Source: Cyclostephanos tholiformis (lineage: Eukaryota > Bacillariophyta > Thalassiosirophyceae > Thalassiosirales > Thalassiosiraceae). Taken from it: a stretch of 19,546 nucleotides of DNA. Of the stretch, positions 8,966 through 17,877 are shown piece by piece. Both the position numbers and the translations under genes were made by a program. The stretch covers positions 1 through 19,546 of the forward strand of contig JALLPB010000227.1 of assembly GCA_036939975.1 (NCBI GenBank), written 5' to 3'. The notes beneath the pieces were generated by a model. The model had not been told where the DNA came from. It did not search any database and saw only the letters and a program-made list of their open reading frames with translations. Each line of letters begins with the position of its first letter. Position 1 is the first letter of the stretch.

Positions 8966-9670
8966 GACATCTAAGATGGCTTCTGGGGGCTCAATTGCCA
9001 CCACAGAGAGGAGTGGAAATTTTGTTACGTGTGGCCACAGGCACCATCAGAACCATGCTGCCTCATTGTCCCATGCTTGCAGTAAATGGGATGGGTTGAA
9101 TCTGCACCATATTTCTGTGCAAGATTCAAAACAGCACAAGATGTTGTGGTCAAAGATATTGAAATAAGCAGCGGGTCCTTGCAAAATCATAAGTTTGAAG
9201 GTTGGGCAGGAACCAACATGGCAAGGGACAATGATGTACAAGCACAAAAGGACCTGTGATATGTCCTTGAGGTATATGTTGCCATCTTCATCTCAGGCAT
9301 CATCCCGATGTATTCCCACCCACTGAGGAAAAAACAAAAGATCCCCACTGAGGACAAAACAAAAGATCCAATCTCAACCAGAAAGCTAAACAAGGGGGGT
9401 GGCCCGTTTGAATCACAGAAGTGCCTCCTAGGATTAGATTTCAATGGCGTCAACAGGACCTTATGGCTCAAGGAAGCAAAATGGGCCTCTCTACTTTCAA
9501 TTAACTTACAATCCTGCACCAATGGATCAGGGGGGCAACAAGGGCAAAATGGGGAATTCCTTTTCATGAAATTTGAATTGGTTATGGCAAAACTTCAACA
9601 TGCCTTCATGGCATTTTGGGAGGGGTGGAGTCTACTCAGCCCCTGCAATTGGGTCATTAAGAAATAAACA
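8966..9670 (+). pseudogene. Reverse transcriptase palm and connection of the YR retroelement
   Basis: In the frame from 8966 I read DI*DGFWGL (motif A; the stop replaces one residue), EEWKFCYVWPQAPSEP, then *MGWVESAPYFCARF (motif B region, 9083-9127). QDVVVKDIEISSGSLQNHKF is followed by L*YVLEVYVAIFISG, where the catalytic YVDD of motif C is replaced by YVAI (9275-9286). From about 9308 the connection region follows, with CLLGLDFNGVNRTLWLKEAK and MKFELVMAKLQHAFMAF, to a TAA at 9665-9667. The arrangement matches RTs of DIRS/Ngaro-like elements. Loss of both Asp residues and three in-frame stops make it inactive. The TGA before YVLEVY fits CGA-to-TGA decay. Confidence 0.75.
9322..9371. repeat. 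25-bp tandem duplication inside the RT remnant
   Basis: ACTGAGGAAAAAACAAAAGATCCCC (9322-9346) is followed at once by a near-identical copy (9347-9371) with few substitutions. The period of 25 shifts the reading frame, so it is one of the lesions in this pseudogene. Confidence 0.8.
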
Positions 9671-9777
9671 CAAGTGGTCTACCTGCACAAGGATGGGATG
9701 CTGCTGGAGGTGATCCAGGACATCCAAATAATCCTAGGGCCTCAGTCTCCAAACCAATACATTGAAAGGATTTAGTA

Positions 9778-10317
9778 GCGGGATGGCCCGACTACATTGG
9801 GATTGTCAATGCATCAAACCATTGCATTGGAGGGGTGGTCAGTGTTCATAGGGGAGCTTCTGGAGCTTTGGTCAACAGTCTGTCACGTGCAATGGCCAAC
9901 AGCAATTTTGAACAACCTCATATCCTTCAAACCCCAGGGGGAAACATGAACAACTCTCACCCTGAAATGGCTAACTTGCAATTTCTGTGGCTGTGCCTGG
10001 AAGTAATTTTGCTGGATCTAGCACACAAGCATACCACACTTCTCAGTGGTCACAAAAATGGCCTCACAAAATTGTACATTGCCGCTCAGCTCGTCCGTGC
10101 ACTTGCCCTGCACCTCAACATCAAACAAACATGCCCCCTAACCCCAGTGCATATCCCAGGTGTGGAAAATGCAGTCACAGATATCCCATCATGCTCGTTT
10201 GGTAGTGTAAAGGAGCGGGGATGCAAATCCGATGGCAAATTACCATTATTTTTCAAAAAAAAATCCCCCTACCCAAACAGGCCTCCTGAACAGTCTTCTA
10301 CTTTGGTTCAAAAGTGA
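9778..10317 (+). pseudogene. RNase H domain of the YR retroelement
   Basis: The frame is open from 9778 to a TGA at 10317. It starts AGWPDYIGIVNASNHCIGGV, where the first catalytic Asp (usually D-A-S) is now Asn. NNSHPEMANLQFLWLCLEV keeps the Glu. TTLLSGHKNGLT has lost the Asp of the usual S-D-N. TCPLTPVHIPGVENAVTDIP keeps the final Asp in the H-x-P-G-x-x-N-x-x-x-D block typical of retroelement RNase H. The long open frame reflects chance survival, since two of four catalytic acids are gone. It lies between RT and recombinase, as expected for a YR element. Confidence 0.75.
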
Positions 10318-10380
10318 CATTAGCATGATTTCCACACTGCAGATGAAGGATATTATGCTGGCCATGTGGCAGTGACAACC

Positions 10381-11258
10381 CAGAATCAGAAAACACACTG
10401 GGCAAATTGGACCAAATATGTCTTACCTCTGGGACTGGACCCTTTCTTACAGGGGGTGCAATAAACAACAAAAGTGCATGTACTCACAGGGTTTGCTGCA
10501 TGGGTCTGACATGGATAGTTTGGCAGGGGCAAGTGCATTGTGGCTTTAAAGTTGTTGGTGCTCTCATGGCCATGGTTGCATTGGCCTGTGGTGTAAACCC
10601 AACCAAAGTGACTGGAAGCAACAAGCTCCTGTCGCGACTCTCCCAAATCTATGAAGGATGGCACAAGTAGGACCCACCAACAACCAAACAACTCCCCATC
10701 AATGCCAATGTCCCCAAACTCCTCGCCAAGTAAGGATGCAATGGCACTGCATCAGAACTAGGCCAAGCAATTAGTGTCTTAACCTTGATTGCTTTCTACT
10801 ACTTCCTATCCATCGGGGAATACAAAATAAAGAGCAAATGCAAAGAGACAATGCAAACAGTCTAATTCAAATATGAAGATGTCACTTTCTTCAAAATGAA
10901 CTAGGCAGGCAAATTTTGATGCCTCCCATGAGATGCGCCGGCACACCTCATTGCAATGGTGGATAGGGCAACAATGAAGAAAAATGGTTGAAAATGAGTG
11001 TGCATCAATCTTGAGGCTAATGGCAAAAGACTGTCTTTGTTCGGTGAAGGCATTTGGATGCCATTTCTTGCACGTACAACAACATGGGCCCTTTGGTGTG
11101 GGGCAACATTCAAGGAATACATTCAGGAGGAACTAGTGTGCCATGCACGAAACATGTTATGGGACATGAAATGCAAATTCAATTTTGTCAACATCGTGGG
11201 AAATGCATTTACAGAGATACCAGATGATGTGCTTCGTGTCATCAAAACTGAGGAATAA
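10381..11258 (+). pseudogene. Tyrosine recombinase of the YR retroelement, broken
   Basis: N-terminal SAM-like part: THWANWTKYVLPLGLDPFLQ (about 10396-10455). After shifts: ALMAMVALACGVNPTKVTG and LLSRLSQIYEGWHK (to 10667), then SELGQAISVLTLIAFYYFLS and IGEYKIKSKCKETMQ (about 10750-10860), which correspond to the region holding the first catalytic Arg in related enzymes. EDVTFFKMN*AGKF*CLP* follows, where at least two stops fit CGA-to-TGA. The C-terminus reads CGATFKEYIQEELVCHARN and KFNFVNIVGNAFTEIPDDV (to 11258). The Tyr of KEYI (11118-11120) fits the nucleophile. The box with H-x-x-R that should precede it is missing, so a deletion of about 100 residues is likely. The protein would have integrated a circular DNA intermediate. 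Confidence 0.7.
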
Positions 11259-11993
11259 CAGCATTGAGACAACTCCAAAAGAACACAAACAACAAATTTG
11301 CACAATATTACCATTGGTAATAACACCAACAAAACAATGGTTGACACACAATGGTTGCAGATCTGGCAATAATTGGGGCAAAAACTTCATATCTCTTTAC
11401 TGGTTTAAGGTGATTATCCTGGTCATTAAATCTGTAAGGTAATGTGTACGTACTTTTACCTATGTAGACTCTATCTGATAGCCCCCAACCCAGAAACCAT
11501 TGGAAAGCTAAGACTGTTCTCTTTCTCCCTATGCTATTAGTTTGTGGTTGTGCACTATTAAGTAATTGAGTTAAAAATAATGAAAGTAATGGTGTTTTTC
11601 CTGAGAAATAGAGGACATATGGTCATTAATTTAAAGTTGAAAAATCCAGTTTTGTGTACTTATTTCTATGTTGGATTTTCTTTCTATTGTGACCTGATAG
11701 AGCTCGTAAAACACCTCGTGATTTTTTCTTTTTTCAATTTTTTAATACCATAGGCTATTGATACACAGAAGCTACAATAGGAATAGTACTCAACATGAAA
11801 AAAGCTTTGCAAATTAAATGTCAATATCCTGGCTATTAATGCCTCTGGTAAAGAGATATATATGTTAATTTTTCTTTTCATATCAGGGGATATGTACAGG
11901 TACAGGAAGGTGAAAGTGTTTCAGGAGGCAGGTACCTCAGTGATGCCCCCGGACCGTCCACCCCTAACCCAATGGTGGGGTGTCTTCAACAAC
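11259..11993. other. Noncoding, strongly AT-rich interval between recombinase and repeat B1
   Basis: I see no gene here. From about 11434 to 11886 the composition becomes clearly more AT-rich than on either side. The stretch starts with GTAAGG/GTAATG and ends TTTTTCTTTTCATATCAG, which looks like an intron with a pyrimidine-rich acceptor, but no flanking exons are recognisable. It may equally be a small insertion. Confidence 0.35.
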
Positions 11994-12142
11994 CTCCCCT
12001 CTGACTTGTCACAGTGAGATGATTGGGATGACTTATTGAGTTAGAGGGGAGCTGGGTTGCAAAGGACAAACCCAGGAGGCAAGTTATTGGCACTGCATTC
12101 ACCATCTCCCACACCACAGTATTTAGCACTAGTTGTGGGCCA
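11994..12142 (+). repeat. Direct repeat B1
   Basis: The sequence matches about 12327-12471 in order and orientation: ATGACTTATTGAGTTAGAGG against AAGACTTTTTGAGGCAGAGG, then GGAGGCAAGTTATTGGCAC against TGAGGCAAGTTTTTGGCAC, the CACC(A/C)TCTCCC block, and CAGTATTTAGCA against CAGTACTTAGCA. Identity is moderate. The left end is approximate. Confidence 0.65.
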
Positions 12143-12207
12143 GCATCCAGCAAACCAATGCAGTGCAGTCAAGTTGAGCAAGAGTTGAGGTACAGTTGAA
12201 GACTTGA

Positions 12208-12323
12208 TTGGGACAAAGGACAGGTGGGGATGTTGATCATGGAATGACACTAGCTCATTCCATCGGGGTTCCACAGCACCATGCTCTGTTGGTTGCCCGG
12301 TTAGTAGTAGTAGTTTAAGCAGC
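12208..12323 (+). repeat. Direct repeat A2 (right copy)
   Basis: This is the same-orientation counterpart of 3381-3513, from TTGGGACAAAGG through CATGGAATGACACTAGCTCA and CGGGGTTCCACAGCACCATG to GTAGTAGTTTAAGCAGCA. It lies between the two B copies. High identity over a distance of nearly 9 kb supports pairing as element termini. Confidence 0.75.
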
Positions 12324-12326
12324 ACT

Positions 12327-12471
12327 CTCTCCCCTCATGTTAACCAATGGAAGACTTTTTGAGGCAGAGGGGAGCCTGGGTCATGTAGGTCTAGTAACTG
12401 AGGCAAGTTTTTGGCACCACATCCACCCTCTCCCCTAGTTCAGTACTTAGCAGTAGGTGTGGTAGGGTCCA
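12327..12471 (+). repeat. Direct repeat B2, presumed right end of the YR element
   Basis: This is the second copy of the B repeat (see B1), beginning at CTCTCCCCTCATG and ending near GTGGTAGGGTCC. It completes the B1-A2-B2 block. The exact end is not fixed because decay hides the junction. Confidence 0.6.
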
Positions 12472-12726
12472 CAGAAAGACAAAATACCATTTTTCAAATT
12501 GCCTCTGGACCAAATCTGACATCCAAATCACTCAATTGGCTCCCAATATGATCTCTGTAAAATTTGGTTGAAAAAAATGACCACATTCTTACTTACCAAC
12601 ACCCCAAAGTCAGCATTTTTTCGTATAGTGACTGGACTAGTGACTGACTTGGCTTCACTAGTGACTGACCCTGTACTAGCTCTTCTACAGAGGAATGGTA
12701 TGTATCTGAGTAGAGATTGGTCATGT
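12472..12726. other. Noncoding spacer with a repeated TAGTGACTG word
   Basis: No gene is seen. The word TAGTGACTG occurs three times within about 45 bases (12626, 12638, 12659), embedded in ACTAGTGACTGAC. It lies between the YR element and the long tandem array. Confidence 0.5.
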
Positions 12727-14150
12727 AATCCATATTGGATATACAAAAGTATTTTAGCACCTTGATGTGCTGTGGATGGACATATGGATGCACCCTTACA
12801 TTGTTATATCTTTGCCAGTGAAGGTGATTTTTGGAGAAATCTGGTATGACTGAGCCTGAGTGATGCTGTCGTGCATAGTCGAGGCTGCAAACCACAACTG
12901 ACTGCATCACACATTCATATTGGATGTGTAAAATTAGCACTTTCATATACTGTGGATGAGGAGCATATGGGTGCACCCTATCACTGTAATCAGTAAAGGT
13001 GGCGGTGAATTTTTGAAAAAATGTGTTATGATAACTGAGCTTGAATGATGGTGTAGTGTCATGGTTGAGGCTGCAAACCACTGCTGACTGCATTCCATGT
13101 TTATATTGAATGTATACAAAGTGTTTTAGCACTTTGATATGCTGTGGATGAGCAATAATGTTATACCTTTGCAGGTGGATGCAAATGTGACTGAGCTTGA
13201 GTGATGTTGTGGTGTCATTGTTGTGGCTGCAAGCCCGTGCTGACTGCATCCCATATTCATATTGGATGAATAAAACGTGGTTTAGCATCTTCATATGCTG
13301 TGAATGGGTGTATGGGTGCACCCTTACACTTTATACCTGTGCAGGTGGCAGGTGGCAGTTGATTATTGGAAAAATGTGGTATCATGACTATGCCCAAGTA
13401 ATGCTGTGGTGTCATGGTTGAGGCTGCAAAACACTGCTGACTGTACTCCACACTCATATTGGAATTACAAACATGTTTTAGCATGATGATATACTGTGGA
13501 TGGGCATATGGGTGCACCATCATATTGTTATACCTGTGCAGGTGGGGGCCAAATTTTGGAAAATTGGGGTAAGTGGAGCCAAAATAGCATTGTGGTGTCA
13601 TGGTTGAGGCTGGAAACCACCACTGACTATATTCCATGTCCATTTAGGATGTATACACAGTGTTTAGCACCTTTATATACTGTGAATGGGCGTCCGGGTA
13701 CACCCTCACACTGTTATACTACCTGTGCAAGTGTGGGCCAAATTTTGGAAATTGGGGTACAGTGGAGCTGAAACAATATTGTGGTGTCATGGTTGAGGCA
13801 GCAAACCACAACTGACTGCATTCCACATCCATATTGGATGAATTTAAAGTGGTTTAGCACCTTTAAATGCTGTGGATGGACATATGGGTACACCCTTACA
13901 CTTTAATACCTGTGAGGTGGTGGTTAATTTTTGGAAAATTGGGGTAAGGCACAGCTGAAACTATGCTGCACTGTCATTGTTGAGGAGGCTGCAATACACT
14001 GCTCACTGCATTCCATGATGATATTTTATGTACTACATAAAGAGTCTGGGCATGATTATATGCTGTGGATGGCCATACGGGTGCAATCTTACACTGTTAT
14101 CCCTGCCTGTGCAAATGTGGGCAAAATTTTGGAAAATTGGGATTTATCCC
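12727..14150. repeat. Degenerate tandem array, about 8 units of mostly 180-196 bp
   Basis: Anchors TTAGCA(C/T) lie at 12754, 12934, 13126, 13282, 13478, 13664 and 13854, with a worn copy near 14046. Spacings are 180, 192, 156, 196, 186, 190 and about 192. Each unit repeats, in order, TG(C/A)TGTGGATG, ATGGGTGCACCCT, TATACCTGTGCAGGTGG, AATTTTGGAAAATTGGGGTA, GTGGTGTCATGGTTGAGGC, CTGACTGCATTCCA and CATATTGGATG. Units differ by many substitutions and indels and are CpG-poor, so the array is old. Spacings are not all multiples of three, which argues against a protein repeat even though a minus-strand frame is open for 242 codons across 13321-12593. Confidence 0.9.
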
Positions 14151-14197
14151 TGTTAAGAAGATGATGACAGCTCAATGTCAACAAAAAAAGCAAGGTT

Positions 14198-14256
14198 GGC
14201 AATGGCGGTGACAATGGAGATGACAATAGAGATGACAATGGCAATGACAGCAATTA
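14198..14256. repeat. 12-bp minisatellite, about 4-5 copies
   Basis: Units of the form GACAATGGAGAT, GACAATAGAGAT, GACAATGGCAAT and GACAGCAATTAC follow each other directly. It lies just right of the large array. No coding role is apparent. Confidence 0.7.
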
Positions 14257-14510
14257 CCTTAAGAAGTCTACTGATATCTCAAAAGCATTGTTGATAAATT
14301 AGCCCTAGCCGAACACCCAATATCATGAGCAAAATGCCTTTATGCTGACAGTAGCCTTTCAGCAATATATTTGTTGTGCCTGACTCAAAGGAGTTCCATG
14401 CCATTCATTTCCATAGAGTCAACTTTGCTATCCTTGCAACGCTTCTGTGTTTCATTGTCGAAATCGGACTATGTCACTTTGTTCACCAACTGAGAACTTT
14501 TCCACAGAGA

Positions 14511-14855
14511 AGCCATGGTGATCACAAGGGTGTATATCACTGAGATTCTCCATTGGACTATGTCAGGCCTGATGCCATGCTCATATCTATTAACAGAACA
14601 ACCTCCATCATTCTTCATTTTTTGATGTATTACTTGGTGATTGTTGTATTTTTTCTACTTCTTCATCATGTCATCAAAGTCAAAGCCATGGTGATCATGA
14701 TGAGTATTATGCTTAGATTTTCTTGTGGAATATGCCAAGCCTGATGCCTTGCTTGCTCAATTCTACTAACAAAAAAATCTTCATATTTCTCCCTCCTCTT
14801 TTATATATTTTTGATTGTTGTATCATTTCTACTTCATCGTTGTTGTCATGTCCAC
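14511..14855. repeat. Two-copy tandem duplication, period about 173 bp
   Basis: AGCCATGGTGATCA recurs at 14511 and 14684, CCTGATGCC at 14568 and 14740, and TGATTGTTGTAT with ...TTTCTACTTC(T)TCAT closes both copies. The DNA is AT- and pyrimidine-rich and I see no gene. Sequence from 14257 to 14510 shows nothing recognisable. Confidence 0.75.
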
Positions 14856-15600
14856 CTCCTCATCCATGCAATGTGAACGCCCCCCTCCATGGCCTCTGTC
14901 TCCTCTTCCACTACTCCAACTGCACCTCTATCTCCTCATCCATCTCTTCATCTTTATCCCACCCCCTCCCCCCTTTCCATTTAGATTTAATTGTTGAATG
15001 ATATAGGAAATGCCTCTCCCCAATCACCTTGTAGTCTCTCCCCACCCACAGTCAACCACCATCCCCAAGCTGGCTTTCTTCTTCTTCTCTTCTTCCTCCT
15101 CATATGACTGCACCTCTACTCTCTCCTCCTACACCTCTCTCCCTTCTGTCCCATTATGTACTTGGTTATTGCATTTGCTGCTGATGTGGCCTGGCCTCTC
15201 TTGCCTCTCAAATTGTTACTTGATTGTTATGTGCATTGCCACCCCCCCCCCCACCACCACCATCTTCCCTCTCACCCCTCACTTTCCTTGTTTGCCCCTC
15301 CATTGCCTGTCACATCCTTCCAGTCAATATTGGCAGTTAATTATTATTTTTAATGGTGGGTGGAGCTAGTGCAGCAATTTTGGCATCAGTCTCACTCTGC
15401 CCCCTTCCCCTCCATCTTTCCCCTCTCCACTCCATTGGCCATCATGAGCTCTTGGTCGCCATCAAACCCTCCCCCCACCATCATTCCCCTCTCCCTATCT
15501 CCCTCCACTCCATTGCCCATTGGGTCACCACTGACCACCATTGGTTTATTGTTATTTTTATTGTGGGCAGAGCCATCCATTGTGAGGCCTGAATGAAAAT
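14856..15600. repeat. Pyrimidine-rich low-complexity stretch (plus strand C/T)
   Basis: Long runs of CCTCC, TCTTC, CCCC and CACCACC dominate, including a C-run at 15242-15251. Open frames here are made of Pro, Leu, Ser and His because of composition and are not evidence of genes. A few TCCATTGCC/CCTCCA words recur. No gene is seen. Confidence 0.6.
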
Positions 15601-15711
15601 AACTTCCAACATCACCAGCACTGTCTAAGGAGGCGTTACCATTGCTCCCTTTGTTTGAGGGCATGGCTTTCTATTGAAGCAATACAGTAAGTTAATTGCC
15701 GCTCAGAAAAA

Positions 15712-16080
15712 TTAAATAAATAATATAAATATTGCTTATGCTCAATACCCCCACCTCCCCTTTTCAATATCCATGCTTTAACATAATCTAACACATTGTC
15801 TCAGTGGGAGGGGGGGGGGTGGATTTAATTGCAGGTGGAGGGGGAAGGTGCATAGGCAGTGCTTGCTCGAGTGATTTTATGCACACCATGCCTCCAGAAA
15901 TAAATATAATAAATGTTCTTATGTTCAATACCCCCAACAGCCCCTTTCAATATCCTTGCTTGAATGCATTTGAATGCATCATTGATATTTTTTTGGTGGG
16001 AGGGTGGGGGGATGGATTTAATGAAAGTAGGGAGAGGGGATGCAGAGGCACAAGCAATTTTTTGCAGACTGCGTGCTGGT
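15712..16080. repeat. Two-copy tandem duplication, period about 183 bp
   Basis: (C/T)TCAATACCCCC followed by CCC(C)TTTCAATATCC(A/T)TGCTT occurs at 15741 and 15924. Both copies are preceded by AAATAAATA(A)TA and followed by a G-run (GGGAGGGGGGG / GGGAGGGTGGGGGG) and GGATTTAAT. No gene is seen between 15600 and 16510. Confidence 0.75.
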
Positions 16081-16510
16081 AAAATGCTGGTGCAATATTA
16101 ATTCAGCCTGCAAGCAACAATATACTACAGAGAGTTACGAGAAGGGGTATGGGCAACACAATCCATGGGCAGAAGCCATCTCCTTATAAGATTGGAGGCA
16201 TATGAGGCCAATTTGTTGGGTGTAATTGGAAAAATATCATTGTGCATGTGTGGTTTGCACAATACGACAATACTGGGAGCAAAATAAAAATTTGGCAAAT
16301 GTTAGGACACTCCCCGGGGAAGCGGCATGCCCTAACATTGAGAAATGTACCAATTCCTCTGCAAAATGGGGGATAAAGCTTGCAAGGGTGGGGGGAAGGT
16401 GGATCACCATGCAAGGGGACTTACCTTAGCTGTGAGTAATGTGGAACTTGGACCTTATTTATTTTTGTTCCAAAAAAATTGATGGGAACTGACTTGTGGA
16501 CCCCCTAGGT

Positions 16511-16587
16511 CTGGGCCGGCATCCAGCAAAGCAATGCAGTGCAGTTGTGTTGAGCAAAAATTGAGGTCCAGTTGGAGACTTGATGGG
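16511..16587 (+). repeat. Dispersed copy of the B1-A2 junction segment
   Basis: CTGGGCCGGCATCCAGCAAA followed by CAATGCAGTGCAGT, TTGAGCAA, TTGAGGTCCAGTTGGAGACT and TTGAT matches 12134-12212, the end of B1 and the spacer before A2, in the same orientation. It shows that this sequence exists outside the element copy, as a solo or truncated terminus of another insertion. Confidence 0.7.
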
Positions 16588-16659
16588 ATTTTGAGAAGGG
16601 ATGCTTGTGTTTTGGTGCGGTTGTGTGCTAATTATAGAATACTCTAGTTAATAATAGAG

Positions 16660-17673
16660 CCAACAATACAGAGAAGACCAAGGCCCTCCTGGACAATGAT
16701 GACATTGATAATAATGAGAGTGGGAAGAGTGTTTGGCATACCATACAACCGTGCATATTTGATATCTGCATTTTCCATAGATATGGGTTGTCGCCTATCA
16801 GATTCCTTGCAGGGGGAGCTTTTGTGGGATGGACTCCAAGTGGACATTGTGGGTAGGACATATGTGGGCAAGTTGAGCCTACTGAACCTATTTGTGGGAC
16901 ATGATGCTGCCATTGTCTCGTTGATGCCAGGTTCAACAAGGGACATTGTGGAGTTCATGCTTGACCTCGGGGGCATGCTATGCACCCTCCTCAACATGGT
17001 GGGGCTTAGGGCAGGAAGAAGGAGGGGGTGGTTCAAGGGTGGATGACATCAAGGTCAAGATAATGAGGAGGGTGAGGATAGCTGCATGAGATGCTCACAT
17101 CATGGTGGGAGTGGTGGATGCCTGTGATCACACAAGGGGACTCAAGGCGGTGAGGGTTTGATTGGTGGTGATGACAAGAATGACAATGATGACAACTATT
17201 CCAAGCAAGGCATAGGTTTTGCCCAAATGTCATTTTCATCTTGAACAAGCTCAATCTTATTAATGGAAATGATTCTTTGAAGGGGTCGGGCAATTTCTTA
17301 TTTGGAACTAGCTGTGCTACCACAAAAGTGCAGACGACTTCCTGTCAATGTTGACAAAGAAATCCCTGTCCATGGTGTCCAATGATGACAATTGCTTGGA
17401 TGGTTCATTGATATTGTCCAGTTGTCCATTGATGGCACAGGGAGAGCAGTGATAACAACCAGGGCACATCATCAAAGGCACGTCAAGGCGGCACTGGAGG
17501 CCTTCCAGCGCCGGTTCAAGGTGCTCAGCTAATATGGTCACATGGTGTTGGATGTGGCCACAGAGGAACTTTAATTGCCTGCTTTGGAATTAGGCATAAT
17601 ATGCAGGATCATGGGGCAATCAACATCAAAATTATCCTGGACAAGTTATAGATCCCTTTTGATTGGCAATTGA
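16660..17673 (+). pseudogene. mnmE: MnmE/GTPBP3 tRNA-modification GTPase pseudogene (G domain and C-terminus)
   Basis: MnmE with MnmG modifies U34 of certain organellar tRNAs; a nuclear gene would serve mitochondria or plastids. In the frame 16696-17046 I see G1 DIVGRTYVGKLSLLNLFVG (about 16843-16899; the P-loop Ser is displaced), DAAIVSLMPGSTRDIVE (G2 region, near 16930) and MVGLR in place of DTAGLR (G3, near 16996). Then VKIMRRVRIAA*DAHIMVGV and VDACDHTRGLKAVRV (to about 17158). An acidic insert follows, then VIFILNKLNLINGND (G4, NKxD changed to NKLN, about 17229-17273), DDFLSMLTKK, RHVKAALEAFQRRFKVLS* and MVLDVATEEL. The end codes DPF-x-IGN-stop at 17651-17673: the C-terminal Cys of the C-x-G-K motif has lost one base. 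The N-terminal folate-binding domain is absent. G3, G4 and Cys are all damaged. Confidence 0.8.
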
Positions 17674-17877
17674 CAACGAATAAGATGTAAGTAACATAAG
17701 TGGTCAGTGGCAGGTAGGACTAGAAAGTTTATTTTTATGATTAAGCTGGGTCCATTTTATTGATTGATTGATTGATTTCATTGCTTAATATAATTAATTT
17801 TTTGTGCCGTGAATTTGCTAATCAACAAATATTCCCATGATTTTCTAATAATCCGTCAGTGTTAATGCAGTAGAGTT
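17674..17877. other. Spacer with a TTGA microsatellite
   Basis: AT-rich DNA between the MnmE pseudogene and the minus-strand ORF. A (TTGA) run of about four to five copies lies at 17758-17778. No gene is seen. Confidence 0.6.

Larger units (their letters stand above)
3381..12471 (+). mobile_element. Decayed tyrosine-recombinase (DIRS/Ngaro-like) retroelement
   Basis: On the plus strand I can follow gag-like (4556-5385 and about 7954-8300), RT (8966-9670), RNase H (9778-10317) and tyrosine recombinase (10381-11258) remnants, in the order expected for YR retrotransposons. Terminal repeats appear as A1 (3381-3513), B1 (about 11994-12142), A2 (12208-12323) and B2 (about 12327-12471). A1-ORFs-B1-A2-B2 is the split-direct-repeat organisation known from Ngaro/PAT-type elements, replicated through a circular intermediate joined by the recombinase. 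Every coding part carries stops and frameshifts, and a second retroelement is inserted in the gag region. Boundaries are approximate. Protein-family identification comes from remembered family motifs, not from a search. Confidence 0.65.

Noticed and set aside
12593..13321. 242-codon minus-strand frame with repeating HPQHIKVLK/IQY/MQS words
   Set aside because: The words come from the tandem array. Unit spacings include lengths not divisible by three, so no consistent protein repeat can be maintained; the frame is fortuitous.
12727..14150. CRISPR array
   Set aside because: Units are long, mostly 156-196 bp, diverged throughout and without alternating constant repeats and unique spacers.
14815..15369. 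Several plus-strand frames rich in Pro, Leu, Ser, His
   Set aside because: Composition artefact of the C/T-rich low-complexity stretch; no ordered domain pattern.
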